From: Paenibacillus prosopidis
GTDB taxonomy: Bacteria; Bacillota; Bacilli; Paenibacillales; Paenibacillaceae
DNA: 64,000 nt
Reading direction: 5' to 3'
Assembly (NCBI RefSeq): GCF_003337375.1
Contig: NZ_QPJD01000002.1
Span: 310,001-374,000 of the forward strand
The translations under genes and the position numbers were made by a program. The first letter of the stretch is position 1. Every line of letters starts with the position of its first letter. Shown piece by piece: positions 36,538 through 46,565 of the stretch. The notes below the pieces were generated by a model. That model ran no database searches. It was not told the DNA's origin and saw nothing but the letters and a program-made list of their open reading frames with translations.

Positions 36538-36636
36538 CAAAATATAAGAAAGGATAAATATCATATTTATACCTTGCTTATATTCCACCGTGAAACGTTT
36601 GCTGAACGGACTGATCGTGTTCAGACGTTTACACTT
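36538..36636 (-). repeat. Two-hairpin repeat in the spoIIA leader (copy 3)
   Basis: Read on the minus strand: CAAGTGTAAACG, stem CTGAAC/GTTCAG, ACGTTTCACGGTGGAATATA, then a second hairpin closed by AATATAAG/CTTATATT with inner ATAAATAT/ATATTTAT. It matches the copies at 44468 and 52220 in conserved blocks but has different, still pairing, stems. It fills most of the transcript leader between the SigH promoter and spoIIAA. Confidence 0.8.
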
Positions 36637-36654
36637 GCCGAGATAGAACTAGCA

Positions 36655-36682
36655 ATTCTCCAAAATGGTGACCGTTTCCTGC
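36655..36682 (-). promoter_or_regulatory. SigH promoter of the spoIIA operon
   Basis: Minus-strand GCAGGAAAC (36674-36682), 12-base spacer and GGAGAAT (36655-36661), a full match to the SigH consensus RnAGGAwww-N12-RnnGAAT apart from one base. SigH control of spoIIA is established in B. subtilis. Confidence 0.75.
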
Positions 36683-36753
36683 AAGCCGACAAAACTAGAA
36701 GCATACCGCTATCAGCTGACAAAATACGAGCCGCCTCAGCCGGACTTATAACC

Positions 36754-37953
36754 TTACGTAAACAAGCCCGAGAACGAACGCTTGAGCAATCTCCACCAGC
36801 CGGCACGCTCAACCGATAACGGTGCATCGACATCAAACTCCTTCAGCACCTGATTGCCCTGATAAACAACGAGTTTGCCGATTGGCTGGCCGATCTGAAT
36901 AGGAGCTTTCAAAGTTCCATTTATTTTAAGCTCATAACGAATATCCTTCGTTTGGCTGCCTTTTTTGAGAAGTACGCTATAAGAATGCTTCGCAACAAGC
37001 GGCAGTTCAGGCGCTACCCCTTTCTCGATCTTCAGCGTACCCATCGATTCGCCTTCTTTTATAATCGAGTGGTTCATGTACTGTGCAAACGTATAATCGA
37101 ACATTTGTGATACTTCCGCATTTCTTGTCTTCGTGTCCGGTTCACCCATAACGACGGCTATGACCCGCATATTATCGCGCTTAGCCGTTGCCGATAAACA
37201 ATATTTAGCCTCACTCGTATAGCCTGTTTTCAAACCGTCAGCTCCATTATAAAAACGAACCAGCTTGTTCGTATTTACGAGCCAGAACGGCTTCTCTGAC
37301 GTTTTGCGCAAGTAATCTTGATATAATCCGGTATATTTTGTCACCTCGGAATGTTTGAGCAGCTCTTTAGACATAACGGCTATATCATGCGCTGATGTAA
37401 AATGATTCGCCACCGGCAAGCCGTTTGGATTGGCAAACTGCGTATCCATCATTCCGAGCTGGTGCGCACGCTCATTCATCTGCGCGACGAATTGCTGCTC
37501 CGTTCCTGCCAGCTTCTCAGCCATTGCGACGGAAGCATCGTTACCCGAAGCAAGCGCAATCCCTTTGATCATATCGTCGACGGTCATTTCTTCGCCCGGC
37601 TCGAGAAAAATTTGCGATCCGCCCATCGATGCCGCATACTCGCTCGTTTGTACCTTGTCCGACAATTTGATTTTCCCGTCATCAAGCGCCTCCATAATAA
37701 GAAGCAGCGTCATAATTTTAGTAATACTCGCTGGCGGCAGCTTATCATGGCTGTTCTTTTCGTAAATGACCGTACCGCTGTCCGCGTCCATCAGGATCGC
37801 TGAGCGAGCCGAAGGGGCTAAATTAGCTGCAGGCGTTTGATTCGGAGCAGGAGCAGGTGCCGGGGTTGGCTCGACAGCAGCGAACACAGCCGTAGGCAGT
37901 GATAGCGCGAATGCGAGAAAGAGTATACATAGCTTGAAAGAACGATTTTTCAA
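36754..37953 (-). CDS. dacF: D-alanyl-D-alanine carboxypeptidase DacF
   Basis: 399 residues with a signal peptide (about 1-24), a proline/alanine linker (PTPAPAPAPNQTPAANLAP) and a penicillin-binding carboxypeptidase domain: SITKIM, ASGNDA and DGLKTGYT. Forespore enzyme that adjusts cortex cross-linking in B. subtilis, located directly upstream of spoIIA as there. Starts with TTG 37953, eight bases after AGGAGG. A tandem DacB paralogue is 14 kb away. Confidence 0.92.
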   Translation of the reverse strand: MKNRSFKLCILFLAFALSLPTAVFAAVEPTPAPAPAPNQTPAANLAPSARSAILMDADSGTVIYEKNSHDKLPPASITKIMTLLLIMEALDDGKIKLSDKVQTSEYAASMGGSQIFLEPGEEMTVDDMIKGIALASGNDASVAMAEKLAGTEQQFVAQMNERAHQLGMMDTQFANPNGLPVANHFTSAHDIAVMSKELLKHSEVTKYTGLYQDYLRKTSEKPFWLVNTNKLVRFYNGADGLKTGYTSEAKYCLSATAKRDNMRVIAVVMGEPDTKTRNAEVSQMFDYTFAQYMNHSIIKEGESMGTLKIEKGVAPELPLVAKHSYSVLLKKGSQTKDIRYELKINGTLKAPIQIGQPIGKLVVYQGNQVLKEFDVDAPLSVERAGWWRLLKRSFSGLFT

Positions 37954-38102
37954 CAGTTTTCCCTCCTAAAAGATTTGTTTTGTGAAGCAAAATACAATTG
38001 CGGCACAATTCGGTTATATTTTCCTTTTCAGTGTTGACTAGATAAATGAAAATTATTCCATCATTAGCAGATTGCTATAACAATAGAGTTTAATAAAAAC
38101 AT

Positions 38103-38132
38103 AAAGAGCCATCACAATTGTGACGGCTCTTT
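38103..38132 (-). terminator. pdp terminator
   Basis: AAAGAGCCGTCAC pairs with GTGATGGCTCTTT (minus strand) across AATT, followed by ATGTTTTTATT. Lies 54 bases past the pdp stop. The remaining gap to dacF holds a degenerate TTTTG-CTTCA-CAAAA hairpin before the dacF ribosome site. Confidence 0.88.
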
Positions 38133-38185
38133 AAAATGTAGCAATTAGCTTTTCTTATTGGTACAGATGAACGATACAGGTCCCC

Positions 38186-39517
38186 TTAAATGTAACGGGT
38201 AATGCCTTCAGATGTTACGACAGAAAGCAATAAAGCGCGGGGCTCCGGTTTTTCTGCGTTTAATGCATACGCGCTGCGTACGCGATCAGCAACATTGCGG
38301 GTAGTCTCGCTAGATTCCCGGACGTGAAGCAGCGCAAGCGTGTCTCCTGCTTGGACCGAATCCCCTACCTTTTTACGAAGCGTTACGCCTACTGCATAAT
38401 CAATAGAAGCCTCCTTCGTCGCTCTGCCCGCTCCCAGGAGCATAGCCGCCAGACCGAGCTGTTCTGCTTCAATGGCTTCTACAAACCCTGAACCTTCCGC
38501 TTTCACTTCAATCGTTATTGGAGCTTGCGGAAGCCTCGCTGGATCATCCGCTACGGAAGCGTCGCCGCCCTGCGCATCAACGAATGCTTTAAACTTTGCG
38601 AGAGCTTCTCCGTTATTAATTTGTCCGCGAAGCAGTTCTTTCGCCGCTTCTACGGAATCAGCCTTGCCGCCGAGGACGACCATGTGCGCACCTAACGTCA
38701 AACATAGCTCCGTCAAGTCTTCAGGGCCGTTACCTTTAAGCGTTTCAATGGATTCCTGAACCTCTAAGGCATTCCCGACCGCAAAGCCAAGCGGTTGATC
38801 CATATCGCTGATGACAGCAGCCGTGTTACGGCCGACGTCCGTACCGATATCGACCATCGCTTTAGCAAGCTGCTCCGATTGCTCCAGCGTCTTCATGAAC
38901 GCGCCGCTGCCCGTTTTCACATCAAGCACGATTGCATCTGCGCCTGCTGCGATTTTCTTACTCATTACAGAGCTTGCGATGAGCGGAATTGACTCTACGG
39001 TTGCTGTCACGTCGCGCAAAGCGTACAGCTTCTTGTCCGCAGGCGCCAAGTTGCCGCTTTGACCGATGACCGCTAGTCCAATCTCATTTACTTGCGTCAT
39101 AAACCTCTCACGCGATAGCTCGGTTCGAAAGCCTTCAATTGACTCAAGCTTGTCGATGGTTCCGCCGGTATGGCCTAAGCCGCGACCAGACATTTTCGCA
39201 ACGGGAATACCTACTGAAGCGACTAAAGGAGCAATAATTAATGTGGTTTTGTCGCCTACTCCACCTGTACTATGCTTATCTACTTTGACCCCGCTGATTG
39301 GTCCAAGATCGACCTGGTCTCCTGAATTAGCCATTGCAAGAGTAAGCGCGGCTGTTTCCCTAGGTGTCATCCCTCGAAAAAACACAGCCATTGCCCACGC
39401 TGACATTTGGTAATCCGGAATGTCGCCGCGAGAATAACCGTCTATCAAATACGTTAATTCGGAGGCGGTCAGCTCGCCGCCATCTCTCTTCTTCTGAATA
39501 AGATCTACCGACCGCAT
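38186..39517 (-). CDS. pdp: Pyrimidine-nucleoside phosphorylase
   Basis: 443 residues. Cleaves uridine and thymidine with phosphate in nucleoside salvage. Thymidine phosphorylase family blocks: [15 protein letters not shown] (phosphate site), [20 protein letters not shown] signature and [14 protein letters not shown] 39517 follows GAGGAGG; the 12 upstream codons are leader. It works with punA and deoB just upstream, forming a salvage cluster. Confidence 0.94.
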   Translation of the reverse strand: MRSVDLIQKKRDGGELTASELTYLIDGYSRGDIPDYQMSAWAMAVFFRGMTPRETAALTLAMANSGDQVDLGPISGVKVDKHSTGGVGDKTTLIIAPLVASVGIPVAKMSGRGLGHTGGTIDKLESIEGFRTELSRERFMTQVNEIGLAVIGQSGNLAPADKKLYALRDVTATVESIPLIASSVMSKKIAAGADAIVLDVKTGSGAFMKTLEQSEQLAKAMVDIGTDVGRNTAAVISDMDQPLGFAVGNALEVQESIETLKGNGPEDLTELCLTLGAHMVVLGGKADSVEAAKELLRGQINNGEALAKFKAFVDAQGGDASVADDPARLPQAPITIEVKAEGSGFVEAIEAEQLGLAAMLLGAGRATKEASIDYAVGVTLRKKVGDSVQAGDTLALLHVRESSETTRNVADRVRSAYALNAEKPEPRALLLSVVTSEGITRYI

Positions 39518-39542
39518 GTTTCCCTCCTCTTTCGCTTCGCTG

Positions 39543-39713
39543 TTAATTAGCACGCGACAGCGCTCGATGCTCCTCCTGCACCTGAATGATGATTTTATCC
39601 AACGACTGACTTAATGAAATTACATCACGATGCAGAAGGTTTTGCTTCAATAGGGCAGTTTCTACCATCTTGTTACGCAACTGCTCCATCTGTAAGTGTA
39701 ATTGCTTGTCCAT
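39543..39713 (-). CDS. Spo0E-family aspartyl-phosphate phosphatase, 56 aa
   Basis: A 56-codon frame from ATG 39713. The protein is all helical, [20 protein letters not shown] at the start and the Spo0E signature [10 protein letters not shown] in the second helix (consensus SQELD). Spo0E proteins dephosphorylate Spo0A~P and delay sporulation. GGAGTGG precedes the start. It lies 26 bases upstream of pdp in the same direction, probably co-transcribed. Which response regulator it targets is not shown by the sequence. Confidence 0.85.
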   Translation of the reverse strand: MDKQLHLQMEQLRNKMVETALLKQNLLHRDVISLSQSLDKIIIQVQEEHRALSRAN

Positions 39714-39822
39714 TTATCGTCCACTCCATCTTTCTTTAATCATGGACATTATACGACGATATGGAAAAAAAACACTGTCACATTGAGTCGACTGGATTAT
39801 TACAATTGTGTTACAAAAAACC

Positions 39823-40662
39823 TTACATGGCAGCAATTAAAGCGGTAACAAGTCCCAGAAATTGGGACTTTACACGTTCAGTCGTCTCCATCACTTCAGC
39901 ATGCGACAACGGCTGGTCCAATATACCTGCGGCCATATTGCTAATGCACGAAATTCCGACAACCTCGATTCCCGAATGACGCGCGGCGATAACTTCAGCA
40001 ACGGTTGACATTCCGACAGCATCAGCCCCAAGCACGCGAAGCATTCGAATTTCTGCAGGCGTCTCATATGATGGTCCGAGCAAACCGACATATACCCCTT
40101 CGCGAAGCGTAAATCCTTGGCTCAGGGCGATGTCGCGAGCAATCGTACGCAGACGCTTGCTATATGCTTCCGACATATCAGGGAAACGAACGCCTAGATC
40201 ATCATCATTCGGACCGATCAACGGGTTTTTGCCAGTCAAATTAATATGATCGGAAATGAGCATCAAATTGCCTGCTTCGTAATCGGCATTAATGCCTCCA
40301 GCAGCATTTGTAACGAGCAAGGTCTTAACTCCCAGCGCCTTCATGACACGAACGGGGAAAGCAGTTAGCTCCGGTCCATAGCCTTCATACATGTGAAAAC
40401 GTCCACGCATCAGTATAACGATTCTACCCGAAAGCGTGCCGATAAGGAGCTCGCCCGCATGGCCTTCAACCGTCGAGACCGGAAAGTGTGGAATGTCATG
40501 ATACTGAATGGTGATTGCATTTTCCAAATAGTCTCCGAGCACGCCTAGACCTGAGCCCATAATGAGTCCAATTTCAGGCTTCTGGGATGTTTGCTCCTCA
40601 ATATATTTTGCTGCTTCTTTTATGTGTGTAGCTGTGAGTCCTGCCGTCGTTATAGCACTCAT
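39823..40662 (-). CDS. punA: Purine-nucleoside phosphorylase I
   Basis: 279 residues, trimeric PNP family: GLIMGSGLGVLGDYLENA, HAGELLIGTLSGR, TNAAGGINADYEAGNLMLISDHIN and the base-binding VGMSTVAEVIAARH-SGI. Phosphorolysis of inosine and guanosine. ATG 40662 follows TTAGGAGG; longer frame excluded. It is 65 bases after deoB. Confidence 0.95.
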   Translation of the reverse strand: MSAITTAGLTATHIKEAAKYIEEQTSQKPEIGLIMGSGLGVLGDYLENAITIQYHDIPHFPVSTVEGHAGELLIGTLSGRIVILMRGRFHMYEGYGPELTAFPVRVMKALGVKTLLVTNAAGGINADYEAGNLMLISDHINLTGKNPLIGPNDDDLGVRFPDMSEAYSKRLRTIARDIALSQGFTLREGVYVGLLGPSYETPAEIRMLRVLGADAVGMSTVAEVIAARHSGIEVVGISCISNMAAGILDQPLSHAEVMETTERVKSQFLGLVTALIAAM

Positions 40663-40727
40663 GCGTATTCCTCCTAAAATGAAATGGTATTTCGAACGCT
40701 TCATCTGCCCGGAGCTTAATTCCAAGC

Positions 40728-41912
40728 TTAACCGATGATTAAATCTGACAAAAAGCTAGTACCGTTTGGCGGAGCCATTACACCGAAATTATGTGCGATA
40801 GTGGCGCCTAAATCCGAGAAGGTCGACCGCAAAGCCATTTCTCCGGTTTTTTTAAACGAAGGACTAAACATTAAAAGCGGTACATATTCGCGTGTGTGAT
40901 CCGTTCCGGCATGTACCGGATCATTGCCGTGGTCTGCTGTGACGATGAGCAAATCCCGTTCGCTAAGCTGCTGCTCCAATTCTGGAACGGCACGATCAAA
41001 TTCCTCTAAAGCTGCCGCATATCCTTCAGGATCACGGCGATGACCATACAATGAATCGAAATCAACTAAATTGGTGAACACGAGCCCTTTGAAAGGCTGC
41101 TTGAGCTGCTCAATCGTTTTTTCAATTCCATCCGTGTTGCTTTTTGTGGGATTCGAAGCCGTGATACCTTCTCCATCAAAAATATCGTTGATTTTACCAA
41201 TCGCAATCGTATCAAAGCCTGCATCCTTTAGAGCGTTCAACACAGTAGGCTGCGGCGGTTTAACCGCATAATCATGACGGTTCGGCGTCCGTTTGAAAGC
41301 ACCCGGCTTACCCGTATAGGGTCTGGCAATGACACGGCCGACCGTAAACCGCTCATCCATTGTTAGTTCTCTCGCAATTTCGCAAGCACGGTAGAGCTCC
41401 TCCAGCGGGATAATGTCCTCATGCGCTGCAATTTGAAACACGCTGTCAGCTGACGTATATACAATCCAAGCACCGCTCTCCATTTGCTCCTCTCCGAGCT
41501 CATCGAGAATTTCCGTTCCGCTTGCCGGCTTATTACCGATTACTTTGCGCCCTGTGCGCTCCTCGAACGGAATGATCAGTTCAGGCGGAAATCCTTCCGG
41601 ATACGTTTGGAAAGGCACGGTCATTCTCAGACCCATCAGCTCCCAGTGACCGGTCATCGTATCCTTCCCGACTGATACTTCAGCCATTTTGCCATAATAA
41701 GCGGCTGCTGGTTCGCTTGATGTGCTCCAATTGCTGATTGGCGCTATACGGTCAAGCCCCCATCTTCTTAAATTCGGCAGCTGTATGTGAGGCACTTTCT
41801 CAACGATATGCCCAAGCGTATGCGAGCCAAGGTCACCGAATGCTTCTGCATCGGGCAGCTCGCCTATCCCAACACTGTCCAGAACGATAACTGCAATACG
41901 ATCAAATTTCAT
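40728..41912 (-). CDS. deoB: Phosphopentomutase
   Basis: 394 residues. Converts (deoxy)ribose-1-phosphate to the 5-phosphate after nucleoside phosphorolysis. Alkaline-phosphatase superfamily with metal sites in [34 protein letters not shown] and [10 protein letters not shown] with the phosphorylated threonine. ATG 41912 follows GGAAGGAAG. The gene order xerD-deoB-punA is the same in B. subtilis. Confidence 0.95.
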   Translation of the reverse strand: MKFDRIAVIVLDSVGIGELPDAEAFGDLGSHTLGHIVEKVPHIQLPNLRRWGLDRIAPISNWSTSSEPAAAYYGKMAEVSVGKDTMTGHWELMGLRMTVPFQTYPEGFPPELIIPFEERTGRKVIGNKPASGTEILDELGEEQMESGAWIVYTSADSVFQIAAHEDIIPLEELYRACEIARELTMDERFTVGRVIARPYTGKPGAFKRTPNRHDYAVKPPQPTVLNALKDAGFDTIAIGKINDIFDGEGITASNPTKSNTDGIEKTIEQLKQPFKGLVFTNLVDFDSLYGHRRDPEGYAAALEEFDRAVPELEQQLSERDLLIVTADHGNDPVHAGTDHTREYVPLLMFSPSFKKTGEMALRSTFSDLGATIAHNFGVMAPPNGTSFLSDLIIG

Positions 41913-41958
41913 ATGTATGACTTCCTTCCCTGTAGGTGGTTGCTTGGGTGCGTGACCG

Positions 41959-42849
41959 CTACGCGCGTGGATGCGCTTTGCTGTAAGCATCCTTCATTCG
42001 CATTTTAGATGCCTGCGTATATTTGAGTGTCGTTGCGATGTCCGCATGACCCAGCAGCTCCTGAACTGCCCGGATACCCGCCCCGTTGTCGAGCAAATGA
42101 GCAGCAACCGAATGCCGGAGCGTGTGAGGCGTAATATCCTCCTGGATGCCGGCTTCCTTCGCATATTTCTTTATCGTCTTCCAAAAGCCCTGTCTTGTCA
42201 ATCTTGTGCCTAAATGATTGAGAAACAATGCCGATTCAGATTCTCTTTGAGTCAATAATTCATCTCTTCCTGACTGCAAATAGTCCGCGACAGCTTCCGC
42301 AGCCAACCGGCCGAAGGGAACGATTCTCTCCTTTAGTCCGGCACCAATACATTGAACAAATCCCAGCTGCAAATTGATGTTTTCCATATTTAACGACACA
42401 AGCTCCGATACCCTTATACCTGTCGCATATAGAAGCTCCAGCATGGCCTTATCCCGTTTCCCGGTCGGACTGCTGCCGCTAGGCGTTTCGAGAAGCTTGC
42501 TTGTCGCAGCAACGCTTAATATACTTGGCAGCTTCTTCTCCTGCTTAGGCGACTCCATATAAATGGATGGATTTTGGATAATGATGCCTTCAATGGACAA
42601 ATAGTGGAAAAAAGCGCGGAGCGAGACAATATGTCGCGATAACGTTGCTGCCTTCCTTCCCTGTTCCTTCAAATGCAGCAAATATCTTGAAATATGATGT
42701 CTCTGCACAGCGGCCAGTCCACTCAGCCCCTGCGCCTCAAGGTAGGAAATAAATTGAACCAAATCCCGTTCATAGGAAGCTAACGTATTCGCGGACAACC
42801 TGCGTTCCACCTGTAAGTAATGAAAATATTGATTCAAATGAGCTTTCAT
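41959..42849 (-). CDS. xerD: Tyrosine recombinase XerD
   Basis: 296 residues: SAM-like N-terminal domain (about 1-85) and catalytic domain with RHRY residues in [27 protein letters not shown] and [15 protein letters not shown]. With XerC/CodV it resolves chromosome dimers at dif. Its place next to yqzK-fur supports the chromosomal resolvase rather than a mobile integrase. Confidence 0.93.
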   Translation of the reverse strand: MKAHLNQYFHYLQVERRLSANTLASYERDLVQFISYLEAQGLSGLAAVQRHHISRYLLHLKEQGRKAATLSRHIVSLRAFFHYLSIEGIIIQNPSIYMESPKQEKKLPSILSVAATSKLLETPSGSSPTGKRDKAMLELLYATGIRVSELVSLNMENINLQLGFVQCIGAGLKERIVPFGRLAAEAVADYLQSGRDELLTQRESESALFLNHLGTRLTRQGFWKTIKKYAKEAGIQEDITPHTLRHSVAAHLLDNGAGIRAVQELLGHADIATTLKYTQASKMRMKDAYSKAHPRA

Positions 42850-42967
42850 CGGACTTTCCCTTCACTTTCACACGATACTGATGAACTTATTCTACAAAAA
42901 GATTCAACATTCGACTGATAATATCCTGCTAGCCTCCGTGAATCTGTGCATCGTGCACAAATCATGT

Positions 42968-43201
42968 TTACTCGCCGTACCAATAAAACCATCGAAGCCG
43001 GTCAGCTGCATTTCCACTGTCCGGCGAATCTGGATCCGTTACAAAAACTTTTAATGCGTCGCCTTTGGGCTCCCGATAAGGATGCACGGGTGAAATCGCG
43101 TCGGCAAGCCAGCGGTACCCTCCCGTAACCGTGAAGAGCAATATCATAAAAACAACCAAAAATACGATGCGGCTCGTCCACTTTCGAATCGAAAAAACCA
43201 T
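42968..43201 (-). CDS. yqzK: Small membrane protein YqzK (DUF4227)
   Basis: 77 residues from ATG 43201, nine bases after GGAGG. A basic start, one membrane segment (about 12-32, FLVVFMILLFTVTGGYRWL) and a conserved-looking PYREPKGDALKVF region. Located between fur and xerD, as B. subtilis yqzK, although ald and a protease gene are inserted between it and fur here. Function unknown. Confidence 0.82.
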   Translation of the reverse strand: MVFSIRKWTSRIVFLVVFMILLFTVTGGYRWLADAISPVHPYREPKGDALKVFVTDPDSPDSGNAADRLRWFYWYGE

Positions 43202-43279
43202 TCGCACCAACCTCCTTTATCATTACGATACCGGTGTCCATCCGTATCACCATATGAGGAGGCCGATGCGAATATACCT

Positions 43280-44422
43280 TTAAGGCTGCAAACGATCATA
43301 CGGGATACTGTCCAGCCATTTTTCTAACGGCGTGTAAGGCAATCCGGTCGCAGCCGCAACCGGCTCATATGTTACCTTGCCCGCATGCGTATTCACACCT
43401 TTTTGTAGAGGGATGCTCTTGCGTACAGCTTCCATCCCGTGATTTGCTAAATCCAATGCGTAGGTCATCGTGACGTTCGTTAGTGCAAAGGTTGATGTGC
43501 GCGGTACGGCTCCCGGAATATTCGCAACCGCATAATGGACGACACCATGTTTAATATAAATAGGATCCTTATGGGTGGTCGGTCGGTCCACTGTTGCGAT
43601 GGAGCCGCCCTGGTCGACCGCTACATCAACGATAACTGAGCCTTTCTTCATCGTTTGGACCATTTGCTCCGTTACCAAATGCGGAGCACGCGCCCCCGGT
43701 ATAAGAACTGCGCCTATTAACAAATCCGCTTTGACGACTGCTTCTGCGATATGGTATTGACTTGACATAAGCGTCCGGATTCTACCGTCGAACACATCAT
43801 CCAAATACCGCATCCGATCAGCGCTTCTTTCCAATATAACCACATTCGCACCCATTCCAAGCGCAATTTTCGCTGCGTTTGTACCGACGATCCCGCCGCC
43901 AATGATCACAACCTCTGCAGGCTGAACGCCTGGCACACCTCCAAGCAGCACACCTCTCCCGCCGTTAAAAGCTTCCAAAAATTGAGCGCCCACCTGAACG
44001 GACATCCGTCCCGCAACCTCACTCATAGGCGTTAATAGCGGTAAACTGCCATTTGCGAGTTGAATGGTTTCATAAGCGATTGCTGTTACTCCTTTATCAA
44101 CTAAAGCTTTCGTTAAGTCAGGCGCTGCTGCCAGATGTAAATACGTAAACAACAAAATGCCTTCGCGGAAATAGCCAAATTCCTCTGCAAGCGGCTCCTT
44201 CACTTTCATGATCATATCCGCTCTTGCCCAGACCTCCGCAGCTGTGTTTACTATTTCAGCGCCTTCTCGTTCATAGTCGCTATCCTCGAAGCCGCTGCCA
44301 TTACCCGCGTCTGCCTCTATGAGCACTTTATGTCCAGCTGCTGCCAGCATCGTTACTCCGGCAGGTGTCAAGGCGACGCGGTACTCGCTCTGCTTGATCT
44401 CTTTTGGAACTCCGACAATCAT
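43280..44422 (-). CDS. ald: Alanine dehydrogenase
   Basis: 380 residues. Reversible NAD-dependent deamination of alanine to pyruvate, used in alanine catabolism and needed for normal sporulation and germination in Bacillus. Blocks: [34 protein letters not shown]-binding [20 protein letters not shown] and [11 protein letters not shown] 44422 is nine bases after AGGAGG. Inserted between yqzK and fur relative to B. subtilis. Confidence 0.95.
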   Translation of the reverse strand: MIVGVPKEIKQSEYRVALTPAGVTMLAAAGHKVLIEADAGNGSGFEDSDYEREGAEIVNTAAEVWARADMIMKVKEPLAEEFGYFREGILLFTYLHLAAAPDLTKALVDKGVTAIAYETIQLANGSLPLLTPMSEVAGRMSVQVGAQFLEAFNGGRGVLLGGVPGVQPAEVVIIGGGIVGTNAAKIALGMGANVVILERSADRMRYLDDVFDGRIRTLMSSQYHIAEAVVKADLLIGAVLIPGARAPHLVTEQMVQTMKKGSVIVDVAVDQGGSIATVDRPTTHKDPIYIKHGVVHYAVANIPGAVPRTSTFALTNVTMTYALDLANHGMEAVRKSIPLQKGVNTHAGKVTYEPVAAATGLPYTPLEKWLDSIPYDRLQP

Positions 44423-44467
44423 GACCATTCTCCTCCTAAAAGTGCTGTATAGTAAAGCTTTCGTCAC

Positions 44468-44565
44468 AAGCGTAAACGGCTGTCGCCCTTAGAAAGGCGC
44501 AGCTTACGTTTCGCGATGAAATATAAGGTTGTTTATAAGTTGAGCTTATAAATTCTTATATTTTA
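44468..44565 (+). repeat. Two-hairpin repeat upstream of ald and the S8 protease (copy 1)
   Basis: AAGCGTAAACGG, stem CTGTCGCC/GGCGCAG, TTACGTTTCGCGATGAAATA, then a second hairpin closed by AAATATAAG/CTTATATTT with inner TTTATAAG/CTTATAAA. The gap 44423-44786 between the divergent ald and protease genes holds this copy and a decayed one. Confidence 0.8.
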
Positions 44566-44590
44566 AAACATGCGCTTTCTATGATGTATG

Positions 44591-44690
44591 AGCAGTCAGG
44601 ACAGAATGATCGTCCTTAAGCGTACTTTTTTGCGGTGAAATAGAAGCCTTATATAAATAAACTTCGAATTTATACTTTGTTATATTTCAA
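44591..44690 (+). repeat. Degenerate two-hairpin repeat (copy 1b)
   Basis: Directly after copy 1: CAGGAC/GTCC stem, AAGCGTAC, TTGCGGTGAAATAGAAG, then an A/T-rich hairpin with a TTCG loop and TTATATTTC. The block order is that of the intact copies but several arms are lost. Confidence 0.55.
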
Positions 44691-44786
44691 AAAATATGTG
44701 CGCAGCTGGCAGTTACCCATACGCAATAACTGCCTCCCCCATACACTGAAATAGCTTTACACCTGATAAGGGAGGCTCAACAACCA

Positions 44787-45950
44787 TTGTCAAAGCTCGA
44801 AACGATGTTCAGCAGCTGTGCCGCGTGCAGACCTTCCAGACATACCTTCCGCAAACTAATTACTCTTAAGTCCAAACGCTCCTACATGCGCTGTTTAAAA
44901 CAATTAAAATCGTTAGACATCAATCCTTACAAAACGGTACCGAGCAGCCTTGTGATTGGATGCCATTTTGACAAACGCTCAGCATGGCGCTCTTTAGCGA
45001 AGCATCCTCTAATAAAGCTTGTAGAAAAAGATTACAAAATTCGCGCTCACGATCTAAAAGTGAATACGGCAAAAATAAGCCGTGGCCGTTCACAGCCATT
45101 GCTAACTCAGGCTTCGACCTCGGTTTCAGGATTAATCACTTGGAATATTAACCGGGTTAAAGCTCCGCAAGCATGGTCAACCACACGCGGCAAATCGATA
45201 AAGGTAGCTGTTATTGATTCGGGAATTGCCAAACATCCCCATCTAAGTATTGCTGGTGGCATTAATACGATTGATGGTGGATCTTACTATGACGATAATG
45301 GGCACGGCACCCACGTTGCAGGTATCGTATCCGCTATCGGCATAGCAGGGAATGTGACAGGAACAGCTCCGGAGGTCGATTTGTACGCGGTTAAAGCGCT
45401 CGATAAGAACGGCGATGGTTATGTATCGGATATTGTTGAAGGAATCGATTGGTGTATATCAAATCGGATGCACGTCATTAATATGAGCTTCGGTCTGCTC
45501 GGCACAGAGAGCAGCGGCACCTTGCACAATGCGGTACGGCGTGCGTATAGGCAAGGAATTGTCATTGTTGCATCCGCAGGCAACTCTGGAAAATCAAGCG
45601 GGAAAATAGACGAGCCTGCTTCTTTTTCGGAGACTATTGCAGTCGCCGCATCTACTCGTTCGAATAGAATCGCCAGCTTCAGCAGCAGAGGCAAAGGAAT
45701 CGGATTGACCGCTCCTGGTCAAAATATATTATCAACCTGGCTGAATCAAAAGTATATTAAGCTATCCGGCACGAGTATGTCTGCTCCGCATGTTGCAGGC
45801 GGTGCGGCGTTGCTCCTTGCCGGCAAATCAGGCCTAAGTCCTTCAGCGGTGAAAATAAAACTTCGCAGACGAGCGAAAAAACTGAAAGGCTTTGGCATAC
45901 GTTCCCAAGGAGCCGGTTTAATGCAGCTGGATAAGATTTTTAACGCATAA
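44787..45950 (+). CDS. Subtilisin-like serine protease (S8) without a signal peptide
   Basis: 387 residues. Catalytic Asp144 (VAVIDSGIAKHP), His173 (GHGTHVAGI), oxyanion Asn266 (SAGNSG) and Ser330 (GTSMSAPHVAGGAALL) are all present. The first 120 residues look like an inhibitor-type propeptide but there is no hydrophobic signal, and the protein is basic. TTG 44787 follows AAGGGAGG; ATG 44805 has no site. It may be intracellular or exported after lysis. Inserted between ald and fur, flanked by repeats, with its own terminator; transfer is possible. Confidence 0.88.
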   Translation: MSKLETMFSSCAACRPSRHTFRKLITLKSKRSYMRCLKQLKSLDINPYKTVPSSLVIGCHFDKRSAWRSLAKHPLIKLVEKDYKIRAHDLKVNTAKISRGRSQPLLTQASTSVSGLITWNINRVKAPQAWSTTRGKSIKVAVIDSGIAKHPHLSIAGGINTIDGGSYYDDNGHGTHVAGIVSAIGIAGNVTGTAPEVDLYAVKALDKNGDGYVSDIVEGIDWCISNRMHVINMSFGLLGTESSGTLHNAVRRAYRQGIVIVASAGNSGKSSGKIDEPASFSETIAVAASTRSNRIASFSSRGKGIGLTAPGQNILSTWLNQKYIKLSGTSMSAPHVAGGAALLLAGKSGLSPSAVKIKLRRRAKKLKGFGIRSQGAGLMQLDKIFNA

Positions 45951-45957
45951 AAAGGCC

Positions 45958-46002
45958 AAAACGGCTTTGCCATCCAGTTATGCTGGGCAGCAAAGCCGTT
46001 TA
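45958..46002 (+). terminator. Shared terminator between the S8 protease and fur
   Basis: AAACGGCTTTGC pairs with GCAAAGCCGTTT around an inner CCAG/CTGG stem. The flanks are moderately A/T-rich on both sides, so it may serve both convergent genes. Confidence 0.7.
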
Positions 46003-46473
46003 TAATTGATTTCCATTTGGTTTCGCGATGTCATTTTTTTCTTTGCAGCGACGGCAAACGCCTTGAAAATCAAGCCGATGGTCGATTACAAAGAACCCAT
46101 ATTCCTGCTCAAGCCGTTCTTCTAATGGCAAAAGCCAATCTTCTTTAATTTCATCCATTGAGCCACATTGTACACATATTAAGTGATGATGATGATGCTT
46201 GTTACTATCCGTACGCAAATCGTACCTTGCAACCCCATCGCCGAAATTCAACTTTTCGACAACGTGCATTTCGCTGAGCAATTCCAATGTCCGATAGACC
46301 GTTGCAAGTCCGATTTCCGGGGCTTTATCCTTTACTAGCATAAATACATCTTCAGCGCTTAGGTGGTCGTCTTCATTCTCAAGCAAAACTCGAACCGTTG
46401 CTTCACGCTGCGGGGTTAATTTGTAGCCCTGCGACTGCAACTGTTGTTTGATCTTCTCAATCCGGGCTTCCAT
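46000..46473 (-). CDS. fur: Ferric uptake regulator Fur
   Basis: 157 residues: winged-helix N-terminal domain (YKLTPQREATVRVLLE; GLATVYRTLELLSE) and dimerisation domain with the histidine run HHHHHLICVQCG and second CRRC zinc pair. Iron-responsive repressor; a Zur or PerR role is less likely from synteny. ATG 46473 follows AGGGGGGAA; the longer upstream frame is leader. Next to spoIIM as in B. subtilis. Confidence 0.92.
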   Translation of the reverse strand: MEARIEKIKQQLQSQGYKLTPQREATVRVLLENEDDHLSAEDVFMLVKDKAPEIGLATVYRTLELLSEMHVVEKLNFGDGVARYDLRTDSNKHHHHHLICVQCGSMDEIKEDWLLPLEERLEQEYGFFVIDHRLDFQGVCRRCKEKNDIAKPNGNQL

Positions 46474-46565
46474 GATTTCCCCCCTACTACATGTCTGCGC
46501 CTTTTTCAGGAAACGTTTCCTTTCATTATAGGTGCTAACCTGTAATAAAGTCAAACATTTTGGTG

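Noticed and set aside
41959-42849. Integrase of a mobile element
   Set aside because: The gene is in the conserved yqzK-xerD-deoB position and no attachment sites or phage genes flank it.
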